From positions 124,001-188,000 of the forward strand of contig NZ_JPQU01000045.1 of NCBI RefSeq assembly GCF_000737245.1: a stretch of DNA of 64,000 bases, given 5' to 3'. The notes under the pieces are model-generated. The model did no database searches and was not told where the DNA came from. It saw only the letters and a list, made by a program, of their open reading frames with translations. This DNA is from Pseudomonas syringae (GTDB lineage: Bacteria; Pseudomonadota; Gammaproteobacteria; Pseudomonadales; Pseudomonadaceae). The stretch's first letter is position 1, and every line of letters begins with the position of its first letter. Both the position numbers and the translations under genes were made by a program. Shown here in pieces: positions 52,682-61,890 of this stretch.

Positions 52682-54175
52682 TCAGCTTTCCACCCGGTTG
52701 CGCCCCTTGTTTTTGGCGGCATACAGCGCGAGGTCTGCCGCTTTGAACAGGTCGTCCAACCCGGCTTGGGATTGCACGTTGCACATGGCGATGCCGATGC
52801 TCACCGTCAACGGCTTGGTGTCGGTGGCAAACAGCGGTAACGCCTGCACCGCGGCCCTGATCTTCTCGGCCACTGCCTTGGCGCCTTCCAGGTCCGTTTC
52901 CGGCAGCACCACCACAAACTCCTCACCGCCATAGCGCGCAACGAAATCGGCAGGGCGCCGAATATTGGCTGCAATGGTGCTGGCCACGTTACGCAACGCT
53001 TCGTCGCCGCCGTGGTGGCCATGGCGATCGTTGAAGGCTTTGAATGAGTCGACGTCTATCACCAGCAGCGACAAGGGTTGGCTGGCCCGGGCGGCACGGT
53101 TCCATTCGACATTCATCACCTCATCAAGCTTGCGCCGATTGGCCAGCCCGGTCAGTACGTCGGTGGAGGCCCGTTGCTTGAGCTCGCTTTCAGCGTGATG
53201 GCGCAGACAGAGTTCACGACGCAACAGGAATGTCAGCCACAGGATCCCGGCGCACAACAGACCCGTTGCAATGCCAACCAGAATTGCGTTGCGTTGCCAG
53301 ATCCCATACACCTCTTTTACGGACTGGCCGACCACCACGATTAATGGCAAGTCTCGCACATGGGAGAAAGTGTAGAGACGTACCTGGCCGTCAATCGCGG
53401 AGGTTGAGGTAAAACTGCCGTTTCCGTCTTCGAGGATTTTTTTGAAGTTTGGGCTCTGGGCAAAACTCTTGCCGATCAGCTCCTCGCCCTGGATTTCCGG
53501 CTGACGCGCGAGCAGCACGCCAGCGGTGTTGAGCAGCGTGACATTACTGTCGGGCCCGACATCCAGCGTGCGGAAAAGCTGCTTGAAGTACACCAGTCGC
53601 ATGGCAGCGCTGGCGATCCCTGCGAAAGAGCCGTCTTCGGCAGAAATCCTGCGGCTGAAACTGATGCACCAATCCTTGAAACCCCAACGCGACATGAAAG
53701 GACCGCCGACTTTCATCTCCAGTGACGGATCCATCTTATGCGCAACGAAGTGCGGGCGTTCTGCCAGATTGTAGGGTCTGGGGATAACCGAGGTTGAGTC
53801 GGCGAGGATATAGCCGTCCTTGTCCAGCAACAGCAGATCGCCCTTGTAGGAGGCGGCCGTGGATCGGTCGAACAAGACCATATGGCGTAATTCGGGGCTA
53901 ATGGTGCGCAGATCGGGACGCTTCCAGGCGTTGATCATGCCCTGCAGCGAGGTGTCGTAGAGCTCGGCGTTGCGCGACACATCGGCATCAATCAGATGCA
54001 CGATATTCGACGCAGCGCGGGTCGCGGCGTCGTTGGCATCTTGCCGCTCTCTGATCAGCAGGGACACAACGATAAGCACAATGACCAGCATGGCGGCGGT
54101 ACTTCCACACACCAGAATGATTTCCGGTCGAGTCCAGTTTGTTCCAAGGGCTGGCGTAGATGATTTAAAAATCAT
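52682..54175 (-). CDS. Membrane diguanylate cyclase with periplasmic Cache domain
   Basis: A 497-residue protein: TM (about 17-40), large periplasmic PDC/Cache-type sensor (about 45-285), TM (about 288-312) and a GGDEF domain. The active site GGEEF (about 416) is intact and the inhibitory I-site RPAD sits five residues before it, so it should make c-di-GMP with feedback control. The N-terminal segment DRSTAASYKGDLLLLDKDGYILADS is typical of Cache sensors; the ligand is unknown. Confidence 0.92.
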   Translation of the reverse strand: MIFKSSTPALGTNWTRPEIILVCGSTAAMLVIVLIVVSLLIRERQDANDAATRAASNIVHLIDADVSRNAELYDTSLQGMINAWKRPDLRTISPELRHMVLFDRSTAASYKGDLLLLDKDGYILADSTSVIPRPYNLAERPHFVAHKMDPSLEMKVGGPFMSRWGFKDWCISFSRRISAEDGSFAGIASAAMRLVYFKQLFRTLDVGPDSNVTLLNTAGVLLARQPEIQGEELIGKSFAQSPNFKKILEDGNGSFTSTSAIDGQVRLYTFSHVRDLPLIVVVGQSVKEVYGIWQRNAILVGIATGLLCAGILWLTFLLRRELCLRHHAESELKQRASTDVLTGLANRRKLDEVMNVEWNRAARASQPLSLLVIDVDSFKAFNDRHGHHGGDEALRNVASTIAANIRRPADFVARYGGEEFVVVLPETDLEGAKAVAEKIRAAVQALPLFATDTKPLTVSIGIAMCNVQSQAGLDDLFKAADLALYAAKNKGRNRVES

Positions 54176-54331
54176 TGCGCTGAACGGACTCAGTGATGAT
54201 GGGCTTTCCTCAATGTAGTATTTTTTGTAGGTTTTATAAGGGCTACGGCTGTGCTTTGGGTAGCTGCCTGGTCTTTATAACCTGATCTTGGGCGAGCTGA
54301 AACAGGTGTGTGCAGCTTCGGTTGTAGTGAC

Positions 54332-54421
54332 GTGGGACCGGCTTTAACCGGGAAAGCGATTTTCCAGTCGATACAAATGTATTGGATGTGCCGGCCTCTC
54401 CCCGGCTAAAGCCGGTCCCAC
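54332..54421. repeat. Intergenic inverted repeat (GTGGGACCGGCTT family)
   Basis: Left arm GTGGGACCGGCTTTAACCGG, right arm CCGGCTAAAGCCGGTCCCAC; between the kinase stop and the diguanylate cyclase start. Confidence 0.88.
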
Positions 54422-54443
54422 GACACCGATTCATCCCAATTGC

Positions 54444-55808
54444 TCACAACGGCAAACTGATCCCGAAGGTATTCATGCCCTGCTGACTGCGCACGAAGAC
54501 CGTGCCGCCATGCATTAACGCAATGGCTTTGACGATGGCCAGGCCCAAGCCGTGGTTCGCACCGCTATTGGCGCGTGAGGCGTCAACGCGGTAGAAGCGT
54601 TCGAATAAACGAGGCAAGTGTTCGCTGGCGATCTGCGTGCCGGGGTTGGCGACGCTGACGCTGACCTGTTCAGCACCGGTGACGATGTCCACCTGTATCG
54701 TCTGGCCTGGTTCGGTGTGCTGCACGGCGTTGTGCAACAGGTTGATCAACGCTCTGCGCAGGTGAGGTTTATCAATGGGCGCGCTGGCATCACCGTTGAC
54801 CACCACCTGCACCTGCGCATCCTCGAGGATGAAGTCCAGATAATCCAGAGTCGTGGCCACTTCCCGGGCCAGGGATACGCGGGTCAGTTCAGTGGCTTTG
54901 CTGCCCTGGTCGGCACTGGCCAGAAACAGCATGTCGTTGATGATCGAACGCAGCCGCTCCAGTTCTTCCAGGTTCGATTGCAACACCTCGAAGTAATGCT
55001 CGGCCGAGCGCCCTCGGGTCAACGCGACCTGAGTCTGGCCGATCAGATTGGTCAGTGGCGAACGCAGCTCGTGGGCCACGTCAGCGTTGAACGACTCCAG
55101 CCGCGAATACGCTTGCTCGACGCGTTCCAGGGTGGAATTGAAGGAGGTGACGAATTGATTCAGCTCCGGTGGCAGTGGCGTCAGTTGCAGACGCCCGGAC
55201 AGTTTGGGCGGGGTCAGCTTGCGGGCTTCCAGCGACAGACTGGCCAGCGGCCGCAGACCGATACGTGCCACCCAGTAACCCAGCACCGAAGCCAGCACAA
55301 TACCCGCGCTGGCCAGGCTGATCAGCGCGATCATCAGGGAGTGCTGGGTGTGCCAGAAAGTCTCGGTATCGATGGCGATCAGAAAGCGCAGAGGCGGGCG
55401 TTCTGCTTTTGCTTGGAACTGACTGACCAAGACTTTGAACGGGAATTCGTGCCCGGCAAGTTGCATATTGCGCATGCCCAGCGGGCCGTTCGCGAAGCGG
55501 CGGATTTCGGCTGTAGGCTCGCCAAATTCGTACACCGGGTTATCGCTGACCACCCAGAATCGCAAGCGCTTGTCTTCTTCGCTGAGTAGCCTGAGTTTGC
55601 TCTTGATCCGGCCCCAGTGTTCAGGGTCGCTGTGCCGGTTGACCGCTGATTCCAGCACGCTGTAGCGCGCATCGGCTTCGGCTTCCGGCAGCAGTGCCAT
55701 GCTTCTGTCGACTTGCAGGTACAGCGCCCAGCCGATCAAGGTGAAGACCAGCAACGCCACCAGCGCGAACAGGCCGCTCAAGCGTAGGGCGATAGAGTCA
55801 CTTTTCAC
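54444..55808 (-). CDS. Sensor histidine kinase, heavy-metal (CopS/CusS) type
   Basis: A 454-residue kinase with two TM helices (about 10-32 and 160-182), a periplasmic domain between, HAMP, His246 in FNADVAHELRSPLTNLIGQ and an ATPase domain (LHNAVQH, FERFYRVDASR, GLGLAIVKAIALMHGG). It resembles the copper/silver-type kinases. The start overlaps the regulator's stop by 4 bp. Metal specificity is not shown by the sequence. Confidence 0.88.
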   Translation of the reverse strand: MKSDSIALRLSGLFALVALLVFTLIGWALYLQVDRSMALLPEAEADARYSVLESAVNRHSDPEHWGRIKSKLRLLSEEDKRLRFWVVSDNPVYEFGEPTAEIRRFANGPLGMRNMQLAGHEFPFKVLVSQFQAKAERPPLRFLIAIDTETFWHTQHSLMIALISLASAGIVLASVLGYWVARIGLRPLASLSLEARKLTPPKLSGRLQLTPLPPELNQFVTSFNSTLERVEQAYSRLESFNADVAHELRSPLTNLIGQTQVALTRGRSAEHYFEVLQSNLEELERLRSIINDMLFLASADQGSKATELTRVSLAREVATTLDYLDFILEDAQVQVVVNGDASAPIDKPHLRRALINLLHNAVQHTEPGQTIQVDIVTGAEQVSVSVANPGTQIASEHLPRLFERFYRVDASRANSGANHGLGLAIVKAIALMHGGTVFVRSQQGMNTFGISLPL

Positions 55809-56488
55809 TGCGGCTCACCTTCACGGCTCTCCAGGACATAGCCCATGCCCCGAATAGTGTGCAGCAGTTTCTGTTCGAATGGCCCGTCCAGCTTGGCCCG
55901 TAAACGTTTGATCGCCACCTCGACGACATTGGCGTCGCTGTCAAAGTTGATGTCCCAGACCAGCTCGGCGATGGACGTCTTGGACAGGATTTCACCCTGG
56001 CGCCGGGCCAGTACGCTGAGCAGCGAGAACTCTTTGGCGGTCAGATCCAGACGCACGCCGCTGCGGGTTGCCTTGCGGCTGATCAAGTCAATCCACAGGT
56101 CGGCGATGCTCACCTGCACCGGTTCGTGGCTGCTGCTGCGGCGGGTCAAGGCCTGCAGGCGGGCCACCAGCTCCAGGAATGAAAACGGCTTGCCCAGATA
56201 ATCGTCAGCCCCTTCACGCAGCCCGCGAATCCGGTCGTCAACCTGCTCACGGGCGGTGAGCATGATCACCGGCGTCTGTTTGCGGGCGCGCAAGGCACGC
56301 AGTACGCCAAAGCCGTCCAGGCCGGGCAGCATCACATCGAGAATAATGACCGCATAATCGCCTTCCAGCGCCAAGTGCAGGCCTTCGATACCGTCCCGTG
56401 CAAGATCGACGTTATAGCCCTGTTCGGTCAGGCCGCGATGCAGATAGTCGGCGGTCTTTTCTTCGTCTTCAATAATCAGGACGCGCAT
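55805..56488 (-). CDS. Response regulator, heavy-metal (CopR/CusR) type
   Basis: A 227-residue OmpR-type regulator: Asp51 in IILDVMLPGLDGFGVLRAL, then winged helix with RSGVRLDLTAKEFSLLSVLARRQGEILSK and WDINFDSDANVVEVAIKRLRAKLD, typical of CopR/IrlR-type regulators. ATG 56488 is used, since homology starts there; 56512 is an alternative. It lies 130 bp downstream of the RND gene and on the same strand, so it may belong to the efflux transcript. Confidence 0.9.
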   Translation of the reverse strand: MRVLIIEDEEKTADYLHRGLTEQGYNVDLARDGIEGLHLALEGDYAVIILDVMLPGLDGFGVLRALRARKQTPVIMLTAREQVDDRIRGLREGADDYLGKPFSFLELVARLQALTRRSSSHEPVQVSIADLWIDLISRKATRSGVRLDLTAKEFSLLSVLARRQGEILSKTSIAELVWDINFDSDANVVEVAIKRLRAKLDGPFEQKLLHTIRGMGYVLESREGEPQ

Positions 56489-56533
56489 GGGGTGAATCTC
56501 ACAGAACAACATGCAGAGGTTGATGAGCTTTAC

Positions 56534-56624
56534 CTGTAGGAGCGAGCTTGCTCGCGATTGACTTTATCAGGCGAAATATAAGGCGACTGACAGAATGCAA
56601 TCGCGAGCAAGCTCGCTCCTACAG
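56534..56624. repeat. Inverted repeat covering the 3' end of the RND gene
   Basis: Arms CTGTAGGAGCGAGCTTGCTC and complement. Its right edge overlaps the RND permease coding end: the last codon CTG and stop TAG at 56624-56619 lie inside the arm. Confidence 0.9.
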
Positions 56625-59600
56625 ATTCACTATTAATGATGTTGGCTCGGGCTCGGGCTCGGGCTCTTGCCTGGGCTTGTGAAACAACCGCTCCAGCTGC
56701 AAATAGATCACCGGCGTTGTGAACAGTGTCAGCATCTGGCTGACCAGCAAGCCGCCCACCACGGCGATCCCCAGCGGTTGCCGCAGCTCCGCGCCGACAC
56801 CATAGCCGAGCATCAAGGGCAGTGCGCCAAGTAGCGCCGCCAATGTGGTCATGATGATCGGCCGGAAGCGCGTCAGGCAGGCCTCGTGGATCGCATCCAG
56901 CGGGGTCATGCCGCGTTCGCGCTGGGCTTCGAGGGCAAAATCCACCAGCAGAATACCGTTCTTCTTGACGATGCCGATCAGCAGCACCACGCCGATCAAG
57001 GCCATGATCGAGAAATCCTGGCCCATCAGCCATAACAGCAGTAGGGCGCCGATACCCGCCGAAGGCAAGGTCGAAATGATCGTCAACGGATGCACGAAGC
57101 TCTCGTATAGCACGCCGAGGATGATATACACCGCCACCAGCGCGGCCAGAATCAACCACGGCTGATTGGCCAGCGAACTCTGGAACGCCTGCGCCGCGCC
57201 CTGGAAATTACCGATGATCGAAGCCGGCATGCCGATTTCGTTTTTGGCTTGATCGAGCATGCGCACCGCGTCACCCAGCGCGACGCCCGGTGACAGGTTG
57301 AACGACAGATTCGCCGCCGGGAACATGCCGTCATGGGCGATGGACAGCGGTCCCATGGTCGGCGCCCCGACCTTGGCCAGCGCCGACAGTGGCACCATCT
57401 CGTTGGTCAATGGCGAGCGCAGGTAGAAGTACGCCAGGCTCTCGGCTTTGCCGCGTTGTTTGGCGTCCAGTTCGAGAATCACTTTGTACTGGTTGATCTC
57501 GGTCTGAAACTCACTGATCTGTCGCTGTCCGAAGGCATCGTACAGGGCCTGATCGACGTCATTGGTGGTCAGGCCGAAACGAGCCGCAGCGCTGCGGTCG
57601 ATCTCGATATGCGTGACGCTGCCGCCCAACTGCAAGTCGTTGGACAGATCGCGAAAAGCCGGGTTACTGCGCAGCTTTTCCGTCAGACGTTGGGTCCAGG
57701 TATTGAGCAGCGGGCCGTCATTGCTCTTGAGCACGTATTGATACTGACTGCGACTCGGGCCGGGGCTCAGGTTGATGTCCTGGCCTGCACGCAGATACAG
57801 AACGATGCCGGGGATCTTCGCCAGCTTGGGACGGATGCGATCAATGAACTCGCTGACCGAAACATCACGCTCGCCACGGGGTTTGAGGGAAATCCAGAAC
57901 CGCCCGTTAGCGATAGTCTGGTTACTGCCACTGACACCCACGGAATGGGAGAACGCCTGGACCGCAGGGTCGGCACCGACAATTTTCGCCAGTTGCAGGT
58001 GTTTTTCCACCATGTCGGGGTAGGAAATATCCGCTGCCGCTTCGCTGGTGCCCAGCGCGAACGCGGTGTCCTGAACCGGGAAGAAACCTTTCGGGATCAG
58101 CACATAGCCGACGCCCGCCAGCACCAGCGTCAGGCCGAAGATACTGAGCATGATCCGCTGATGGGCCAGTGCTTTGTTCAGCCCGCGCTCATAAAGTGCC
58201 AACAGCCGCTCGCTGAAGCCCGGTCTGGCGTGCGGGTTGTGTTTCGGCGCACGCATGAACAAGGCGGCCAGGGTCGGCGCCAGGGTCAAAGACACCACCA
58301 CGGAAATCAGAATGGTGGCTGTTGCCGTGAGGGCGAACTCCTTGAACAGCCGCCCGACCACGCCGCCCATGAACAGCAACGGAATGAATGCCGCCACCAG
58401 CGAGAAGCTGATGGAAACCACGGTGAAGCCGATTTCCCCGGAACCCTTGATCGCCGCTTCGCGCATGCCGTCGCCGGCTTCCAGGTGTCGGTGAATGTTC
58501 TCCACCACCACGATGGCGTCATCCACCACAAAGCCGACGGCCACCACTATCGCCACCAGCGTCAGGTTATTGAGGCTGAACCCGAACACATACATCATCG
58601 CGAAACTGGCGACCAGCGAGACCCCCAGCACGGCGCTGACAATCAGCGTGGCCGACAGTTGACGCAGGAACAGCGCCATCACCGCCACCACCAGCAGAAT
58701 GGCGATCACCAAGGTCATTTCCACTTCGTGCAGCGAGGCGCGAATGGTTCGGGTACGGTCGTTGAGCACCGACACTTCCACCGACGCCGGCAGCATTTCC
58801 AGCAGGCGTGGCAACTGGCTCTGAATGCGGTCCACGGTTTCGACAATGTTAGCCCCGGGCTGGCGGAAAATCGTCACGTTGACGCCTTGCTGATCACCGG
58901 ACCAGGCCCGCACGTAAGCGTTCTCCGAGCCGTTGATGACCCGGGCCACATCCTTGAGATGCACCGGTGCGCCGTCCTTGTAGGAAACGATCAGTTGCGC
59001 GTAATCCTGAGGGCGGAACAGCTGGTCGTTGGAGGCCAGGGTGGAAACGCTGTCCTTGCCGTACAGCGCGCCTTTGGCAAGGTTCAAGCTGGTCTGTTGT
59101 ACCGCGACGCGGATGTCGGCGAGGGTCAGGCCCAGGGCGGCGAGTTTTTCCGGCGCGGCCTGGACTCGTATCGCCGGCCGTTGCTGACCGGTGATGTAGA
59201 CCTGACCCACCCCGTCGATCTGGCTCAACTGACGCGCCAACAAGGACTCGGTCACGTCACTGAGTTCAGTGGCAGGCATCAGGTTGGAGCTGACACTGAG
59301 GATCAGCACCGGGCTGTCCGCCGGGTTGACCTTGCGCCAGGTGGGCAGGTTGGGCATGTCGGCGGGCAGGCGGCCCGCCGCAGTATTGATCGCGGCTTGA
59401 ACCTCCTGAGCGGCGGTGTCGATGCTTTTGTTGAGGGTGAATTGCAGCGTCAGGTTAGTCGAACCCAAGGCACTGCTGGAGGTCATCTGCGTCATGCCAG
59501 GGATGGCGCTGAATTGCACTTCCAAGGGTGTCGCCACTGAAGACGCCATGGTTTCCGGGCTGGCGCCAGGCAGTTGCGCTGTCACCTGGATGGTCGGGAA

Positions 59601-59735
59601 TTCAGCCTCGGGAAGAGGCGCAACTGGCAAGCGCGGGAAGGCAATGGCACCGAGCAGCACCATGGCAAATGTCAGCAGGAGTGTGGCGACCGGGTGATCC
59701 ACGCACCAGGCCGAGACCGATCCACGGCCTTTCAT
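56619..59735 (-). CDS. RND multidrug efflux permease (MdtB/MuxB-like)
   Basis: A 1038-residue inner-membrane pump with the RND layout: TM1, a large periplasmic loop, TM2-6 (about 340-500, including VAVGFVVDDAIVVVENIHRH with the proton-relay Asp pair), second loop and TM8-12. The sequence FPTIQVTAQLPGASPETMASSVATPLE and the C-terminal end suit the MdtBC/MuxBC branch of the HAE1 family. The C-terminus carries an EPEPEPEP tail encoded by a GGCTCG hexamer array. Its ATG overlaps the stop of the adaptor gene (ATGA). No outer-membrane channel gene is seen. Confidence 0.92.
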   Translation of the reverse strand: MKGRGSVSAWCVDHPVATLLLTFAMVLLGAIAFPRLPVAPLPEAEFPTIQVTAQLPGASPETMASSVATPLEVQFSAIPGMTQMTSSSALGSTNLTLQFTLNKSIDTAAQEVQAAINTAAGRLPADMPNLPTWRKVNPADSPVLILSVSSNLMPATELSDVTESLLARQLSQIDGVGQVYITGQQRPAIRVQAAPEKLAALGLTLADIRVAVQQTSLNLAKGALYGKDSVSTLASNDQLFRPQDYAQLIVSYKDGAPVHLKDVARVINGSENAYVRAWSGDQQGVNVTIFRQPGANIVETVDRIQSQLPRLLEMLPASVEVSVLNDRTRTIRASLHEVEMTLVIAILLVVAVMALFLRQLSATLIVSAVLGVSLVASFAMMYVFGFSLNNLTLVAIVVAVGFVVDDAIVVVENIHRHLEAGDGMREAAIKGSGEIGFTVVSISFSLVAAFIPLLFMGGVVGRLFKEFALTATATILISVVVSLTLAPTLAALFMRAPKHNPHARPGFSERLLALYERGLNKALAHQRIMLSIFGLTLVLAGVGYVLIPKGFFPVQDTAFALGTSEAAADISYPDMVEKHLQLAKIVGADPAVQAFSHSVGVSGSNQTIANGRFWISLKPRGERDVSVSEFIDRIRPKLAKIPGIVLYLRAGQDINLSPGPSRSQYQYVLKSNDGPLLNTWTQRLTEKLRSNPAFRDLSNDLQLGGSVTHIEIDRSAAARFGLTTNDVDQALYDAFGQRQISEFQTEINQYKVILELDAKQRGKAESLAYFYLRSPLTNEMVPLSALAKVGAPTMGPLSIAHDGMFPAANLSFNLSPGVALGDAVRMLDQAKNEIGMPASIIGNFQGAAQAFQSSLANQPWLILAALVAVYIILGVLYESFVHPLTIISTLPSAGIGALLLLWLMGQDFSIMALIGVVLLIGIVKKNGILLVDFALEAQRERGMTPLDAIHEACLTRFRPIIMTTLAALLGALPLMLGYGVGAELRQPLGIAVVGGLLVSQMLTLFTTPVIYLQLERLFHKPRQEPEPEPEPTSLIVNL

Positions 59736-60904
59736 CGTGCGCTCTCCAGCGTGGCAGTCTGGCGCTGTTGCTGAGGGTCCTGGCTGCTGTCACGCATGAC
59801 CTCGACCCGCGAGCCAGCCTTGAGTCGTGACTGGCCGTCACTGACCAGTACATCACCAGCCTTGGGGCCGGATATCAGCATCAGGTCACTGTCCTGATAC
59901 AGGACCTGCACTGGAACAACCTCCACCTTGTCGCCGTTGACCCGGAACGCGAAGTGCTGATCGATACCGCGTTGCACCACTTGTGGCGGCACGCGCAAGG
60001 CGTCCCGCTCAATGGCGGTCTGGATTTTCACCGTGACCAGTTGGCCGGGCCACAGCAGCTGTTTCGGGTTACTGAACTCGGCCTTGGCGCGAATCGTCCC
60101 GGTGGTGGCCGAGACTTGGTTGTCGATCAGTTTGAGCTGACCATCCCCGAGCAGGGTGCCGTTGTCACCGTCCCCCAGGAAGGCTTGGACGCCTGCTGGA
60201 GTATGTGAGGCGATCAAACCTTGCAGGGTCGGCAACATTTGCTGCGGCAAGGAGAACTCCACCGAGACCGGATCGATCTGGGTCACCGAAAACAGGCCTT
60301 GAGCGTCACTGACCCGCAGGAAGTTGCCCTCGTCAACGTTACGGATACCGACCCGACCCGTCACCGGCGAACGAATCTGCGTGTAGGAAAGCTGCACCTG
60401 CGCTGCGCTGATGGCCGCCTGGTTACCCATCGCCGTGGCTTTGAGTTGTTGAACCATGGCCTGCTGTTGGTCGAACGTCTGTTTGGAAATGCCGTTGTCT
60501 GCGCTCAATAGTCGATAGCGCTTGAGGTCAAGTTGCGCGACGTCAAGCTGGGCCTGACTTTGTGCGAGCTGGGCTTTGGCCTGCTCGAGGGTGGCGCGAA
60601 TCGCCCGGTCGTCAATGGTTGCCAACAGGTCACCGGATTTGACCGTTTGCCCTTCTTTGACCAGTACCTTGGTCAGAATCCCGTCCACCTGCGGACGAAT
60701 GACCACACTCTGCAGCGACAGAACCGATCCGATGCCTGTGACAAAACGCGGCACGTCTTCCTCGCTCACCTTGATGACCTTGATCGGTACGGCGCTGGGC
60801 GTGCTGACTTTGGCGGTTGCCGGGCGGGTCAGGGTCCATGTGGAAACACCGATCAAACCCGCAATGACGGCAACGGCGAGGACGGTTCTTGTCTGTTTAC
60901 GCAT
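59732..60904 (-). CDS. RND efflux periplasmic adaptor (membrane fusion protein)
   Basis: A 390-residue MFP/HlyD-type adaptor: N-terminal anchor (about 5-27), RPQVDGILTKVLVKEGQTVKSGDLLATID lipoyl part, alpha-helical hairpin of about 60 residues, then barrel domains with YTQIRSPVTGRVGIRNVDEGN. It links the permease to an outer-membrane channel. First gene of the pump operon. Confidence 0.92.
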   Translation of the reverse strand: MRKQTRTVLAVAVIAGLIGVSTWTLTRPATAKVSTPSAVPIKVIKVSEEDVPRFVTGIGSVLSLQSVVIRPQVDGILTKVLVKEGQTVKSGDLLATIDDRAIRATLEQAKAQLAQSQAQLDVAQLDLKRYRLLSADNGISKQTFDQQQAMVQQLKATAMGNQAAISAAQVQLSYTQIRSPVTGRVGIRNVDEGNFLRVSDAQGLFSVTQIDPVSVEFSLPQQMLPTLQGLIASHTPAGVQAFLGDGDNGTLLGDGQLKLIDNQVSATTGTIRAKAEFSNPKQLLWPGQLVTVKIQTAIERDALRVPPQVVQRGIDQHFAFRVNGDKVEVVPVQVLYQDSDLMLISGPKAGDVLVSDGQSRLKAGSRVEVMRDSSQDPQQQRQTATLESAR

Positions 60905-61259
60905 GCGAGAGGCGCCGAAAAGTCAAAGGAGGAGGGTACGGTTGTTGGCTTGTCTGTTATAGCCCGTCAATCCGGTCAGCAGAATGACGGCAAGCTGTCA
61001 GGATTGTCAGCAAAAAAACCGTGGGTCTGAACGTTATCAAGAATTTTCTTCGCAGGACGATAGCCCGGGAGAGGGCAGCAGAAATTTGTGCTGTCACCGG
61101 TAGCTGTTTTTACGGCGTGCCGGAACATAGGCAGAAGCTGTAGGAGCGCCACCCCGGTCGCTCCTACAGGGAAATTTCTTACAGCTAACTGCTGTCTACC
61201 CCTATGCGTACGTCTGTACTGATTTCGCCCGTTTCGGATTGATACCACGGAGCAAGCCC
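60905..61259. other. Divergent intergenic region between RND adaptor and fimbrial genes
   Basis: About 355 bp without a gene. It should hold the pump promoter (leftward) and the first fimbrial promoter (rightward). It contains direct TGACA repeats near 60996-61010 and the short hairpin at 61138-61169. No sigma-factor site was assigned. Confidence 0.6.
61138..61169. repeat. Short stand-alone hairpin
   Basis: CTGTAGGAGCG / CGCTCCTACAG around CCACCCCGGT. The same core is inserted in the right arm of the repeat at 20353-20457. Confidence 0.85.
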
Positions 61260-61562
61260 ATGAAATTCATTACCCTGCTGCTGATCGTACCGACACTGAT
61301 GGCGAGTACCGCCGCCTTGGCCGCTGAAGGCCGATTAGGTTTTACCGGGCAAGTTACCAATGCCAGTTGTGCGGTGTTGCCAGTCACGAGCCTGGCGCAA
61401 GGGAAGGAGGTCAAAGTGACTGCGCATCAAAGCATCATCGTCGACACTGCCCACAATGCCTGTACCGGGCAGGCCATTCCGTTTACCACCCACTACCAGC
61501 CAATAGTCAGCGCAGATTCAGGGCTTGCCAATACAGCCGTATTGACGTTGACCTATCAATAA
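61260..61562 (+). CDS. Small fimbrial-subunit-like exported protein
   Basis: A 100-residue protein with signal peptide (MKFITLLLIVPTLMASTAALA) and pilin-like features: RLGFTGQVTNASCAVLP at the start, a second Cys in HNACTGQ for the usual disulfide, and a final strand TAVLTLTYQ. It is only about half the normal pilin size; the middle of the domain is missing. ATG 61260 follows GGAGCAAGCCC. A hairpin follows its stop, and the full-length pilin gene lies 328 bp further. Confidence 0.72.
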   Translation: MKFITLLLIVPTLMASTAALAAEGRLGFTGQVTNASCAVLPVTSLAQGKEVKVTAHQSIIVDTAHNACTGQAIPFTTHYQPIVSADSGLANTAVLTLTYQ

Positions 61563-61890
61563 TATTCTGAAAAACACCCGCCAACCGAAACTGCCGCTCA
61601 CTCGTTAGAGTGGCAGTCTTACTTTCGCGGGAACCTGCAATCCAGTAGCGATTCGGATAATTACCGACGAAGTTTTTCCTGATCTTTTTGCTCGGGTATT
61701 TGCTGAGGACGCTGGAATTAGCGGGCTGCAGAAGAATCGCGGTTATTCCTACAGAAAGTTCGTTCGAGTTCAATGGGTTATTCCCTTGGATTTAAGTAAA
61801 AAAGCCGACATCGAACAGACGGATCGATCCTTATAGTGCGTGGCGTCCGATTAAGGGCATACACGAACTAACACAAGGAACGTCGTTAAC
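61563..61890. other. Intergenic region before the major pilin gene
   Basis: 328 bp without a gene. A hairpin at 61590-61617 follows the small subunit gene. The remainder is relatively AT-rich near 61780-61840 and probably contains the pilin promoter; nothing definite assigned. Confidence 0.6.
61590..61617 (+). terminator. Hairpin after the small fimbrial gene
   Basis: Stem ACTGCCGCTC / GAGTGGCAGT, one mismatched pair, 8-nt loop; only a weak T-rich stretch follows, so termination is uncertain. Confidence 0.5.

Noticed and set aside
57333..59540. Open frame of 735 codons opposite the RND permease
   Set aside because: It is fully antisense to a well-supported pump gene, is rich in His/Gln/Arg as expected from reversed GC-rich codons, and has no family motif.
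60994..61011. Direct TGACA repeats upstream of the RND adaptor as a CopR/CusR box
   Set aside because: The half-sites are directly repeated at 9-bp spacing rather than in the known inverted or 11-bp arrangements, so the match is too weak.
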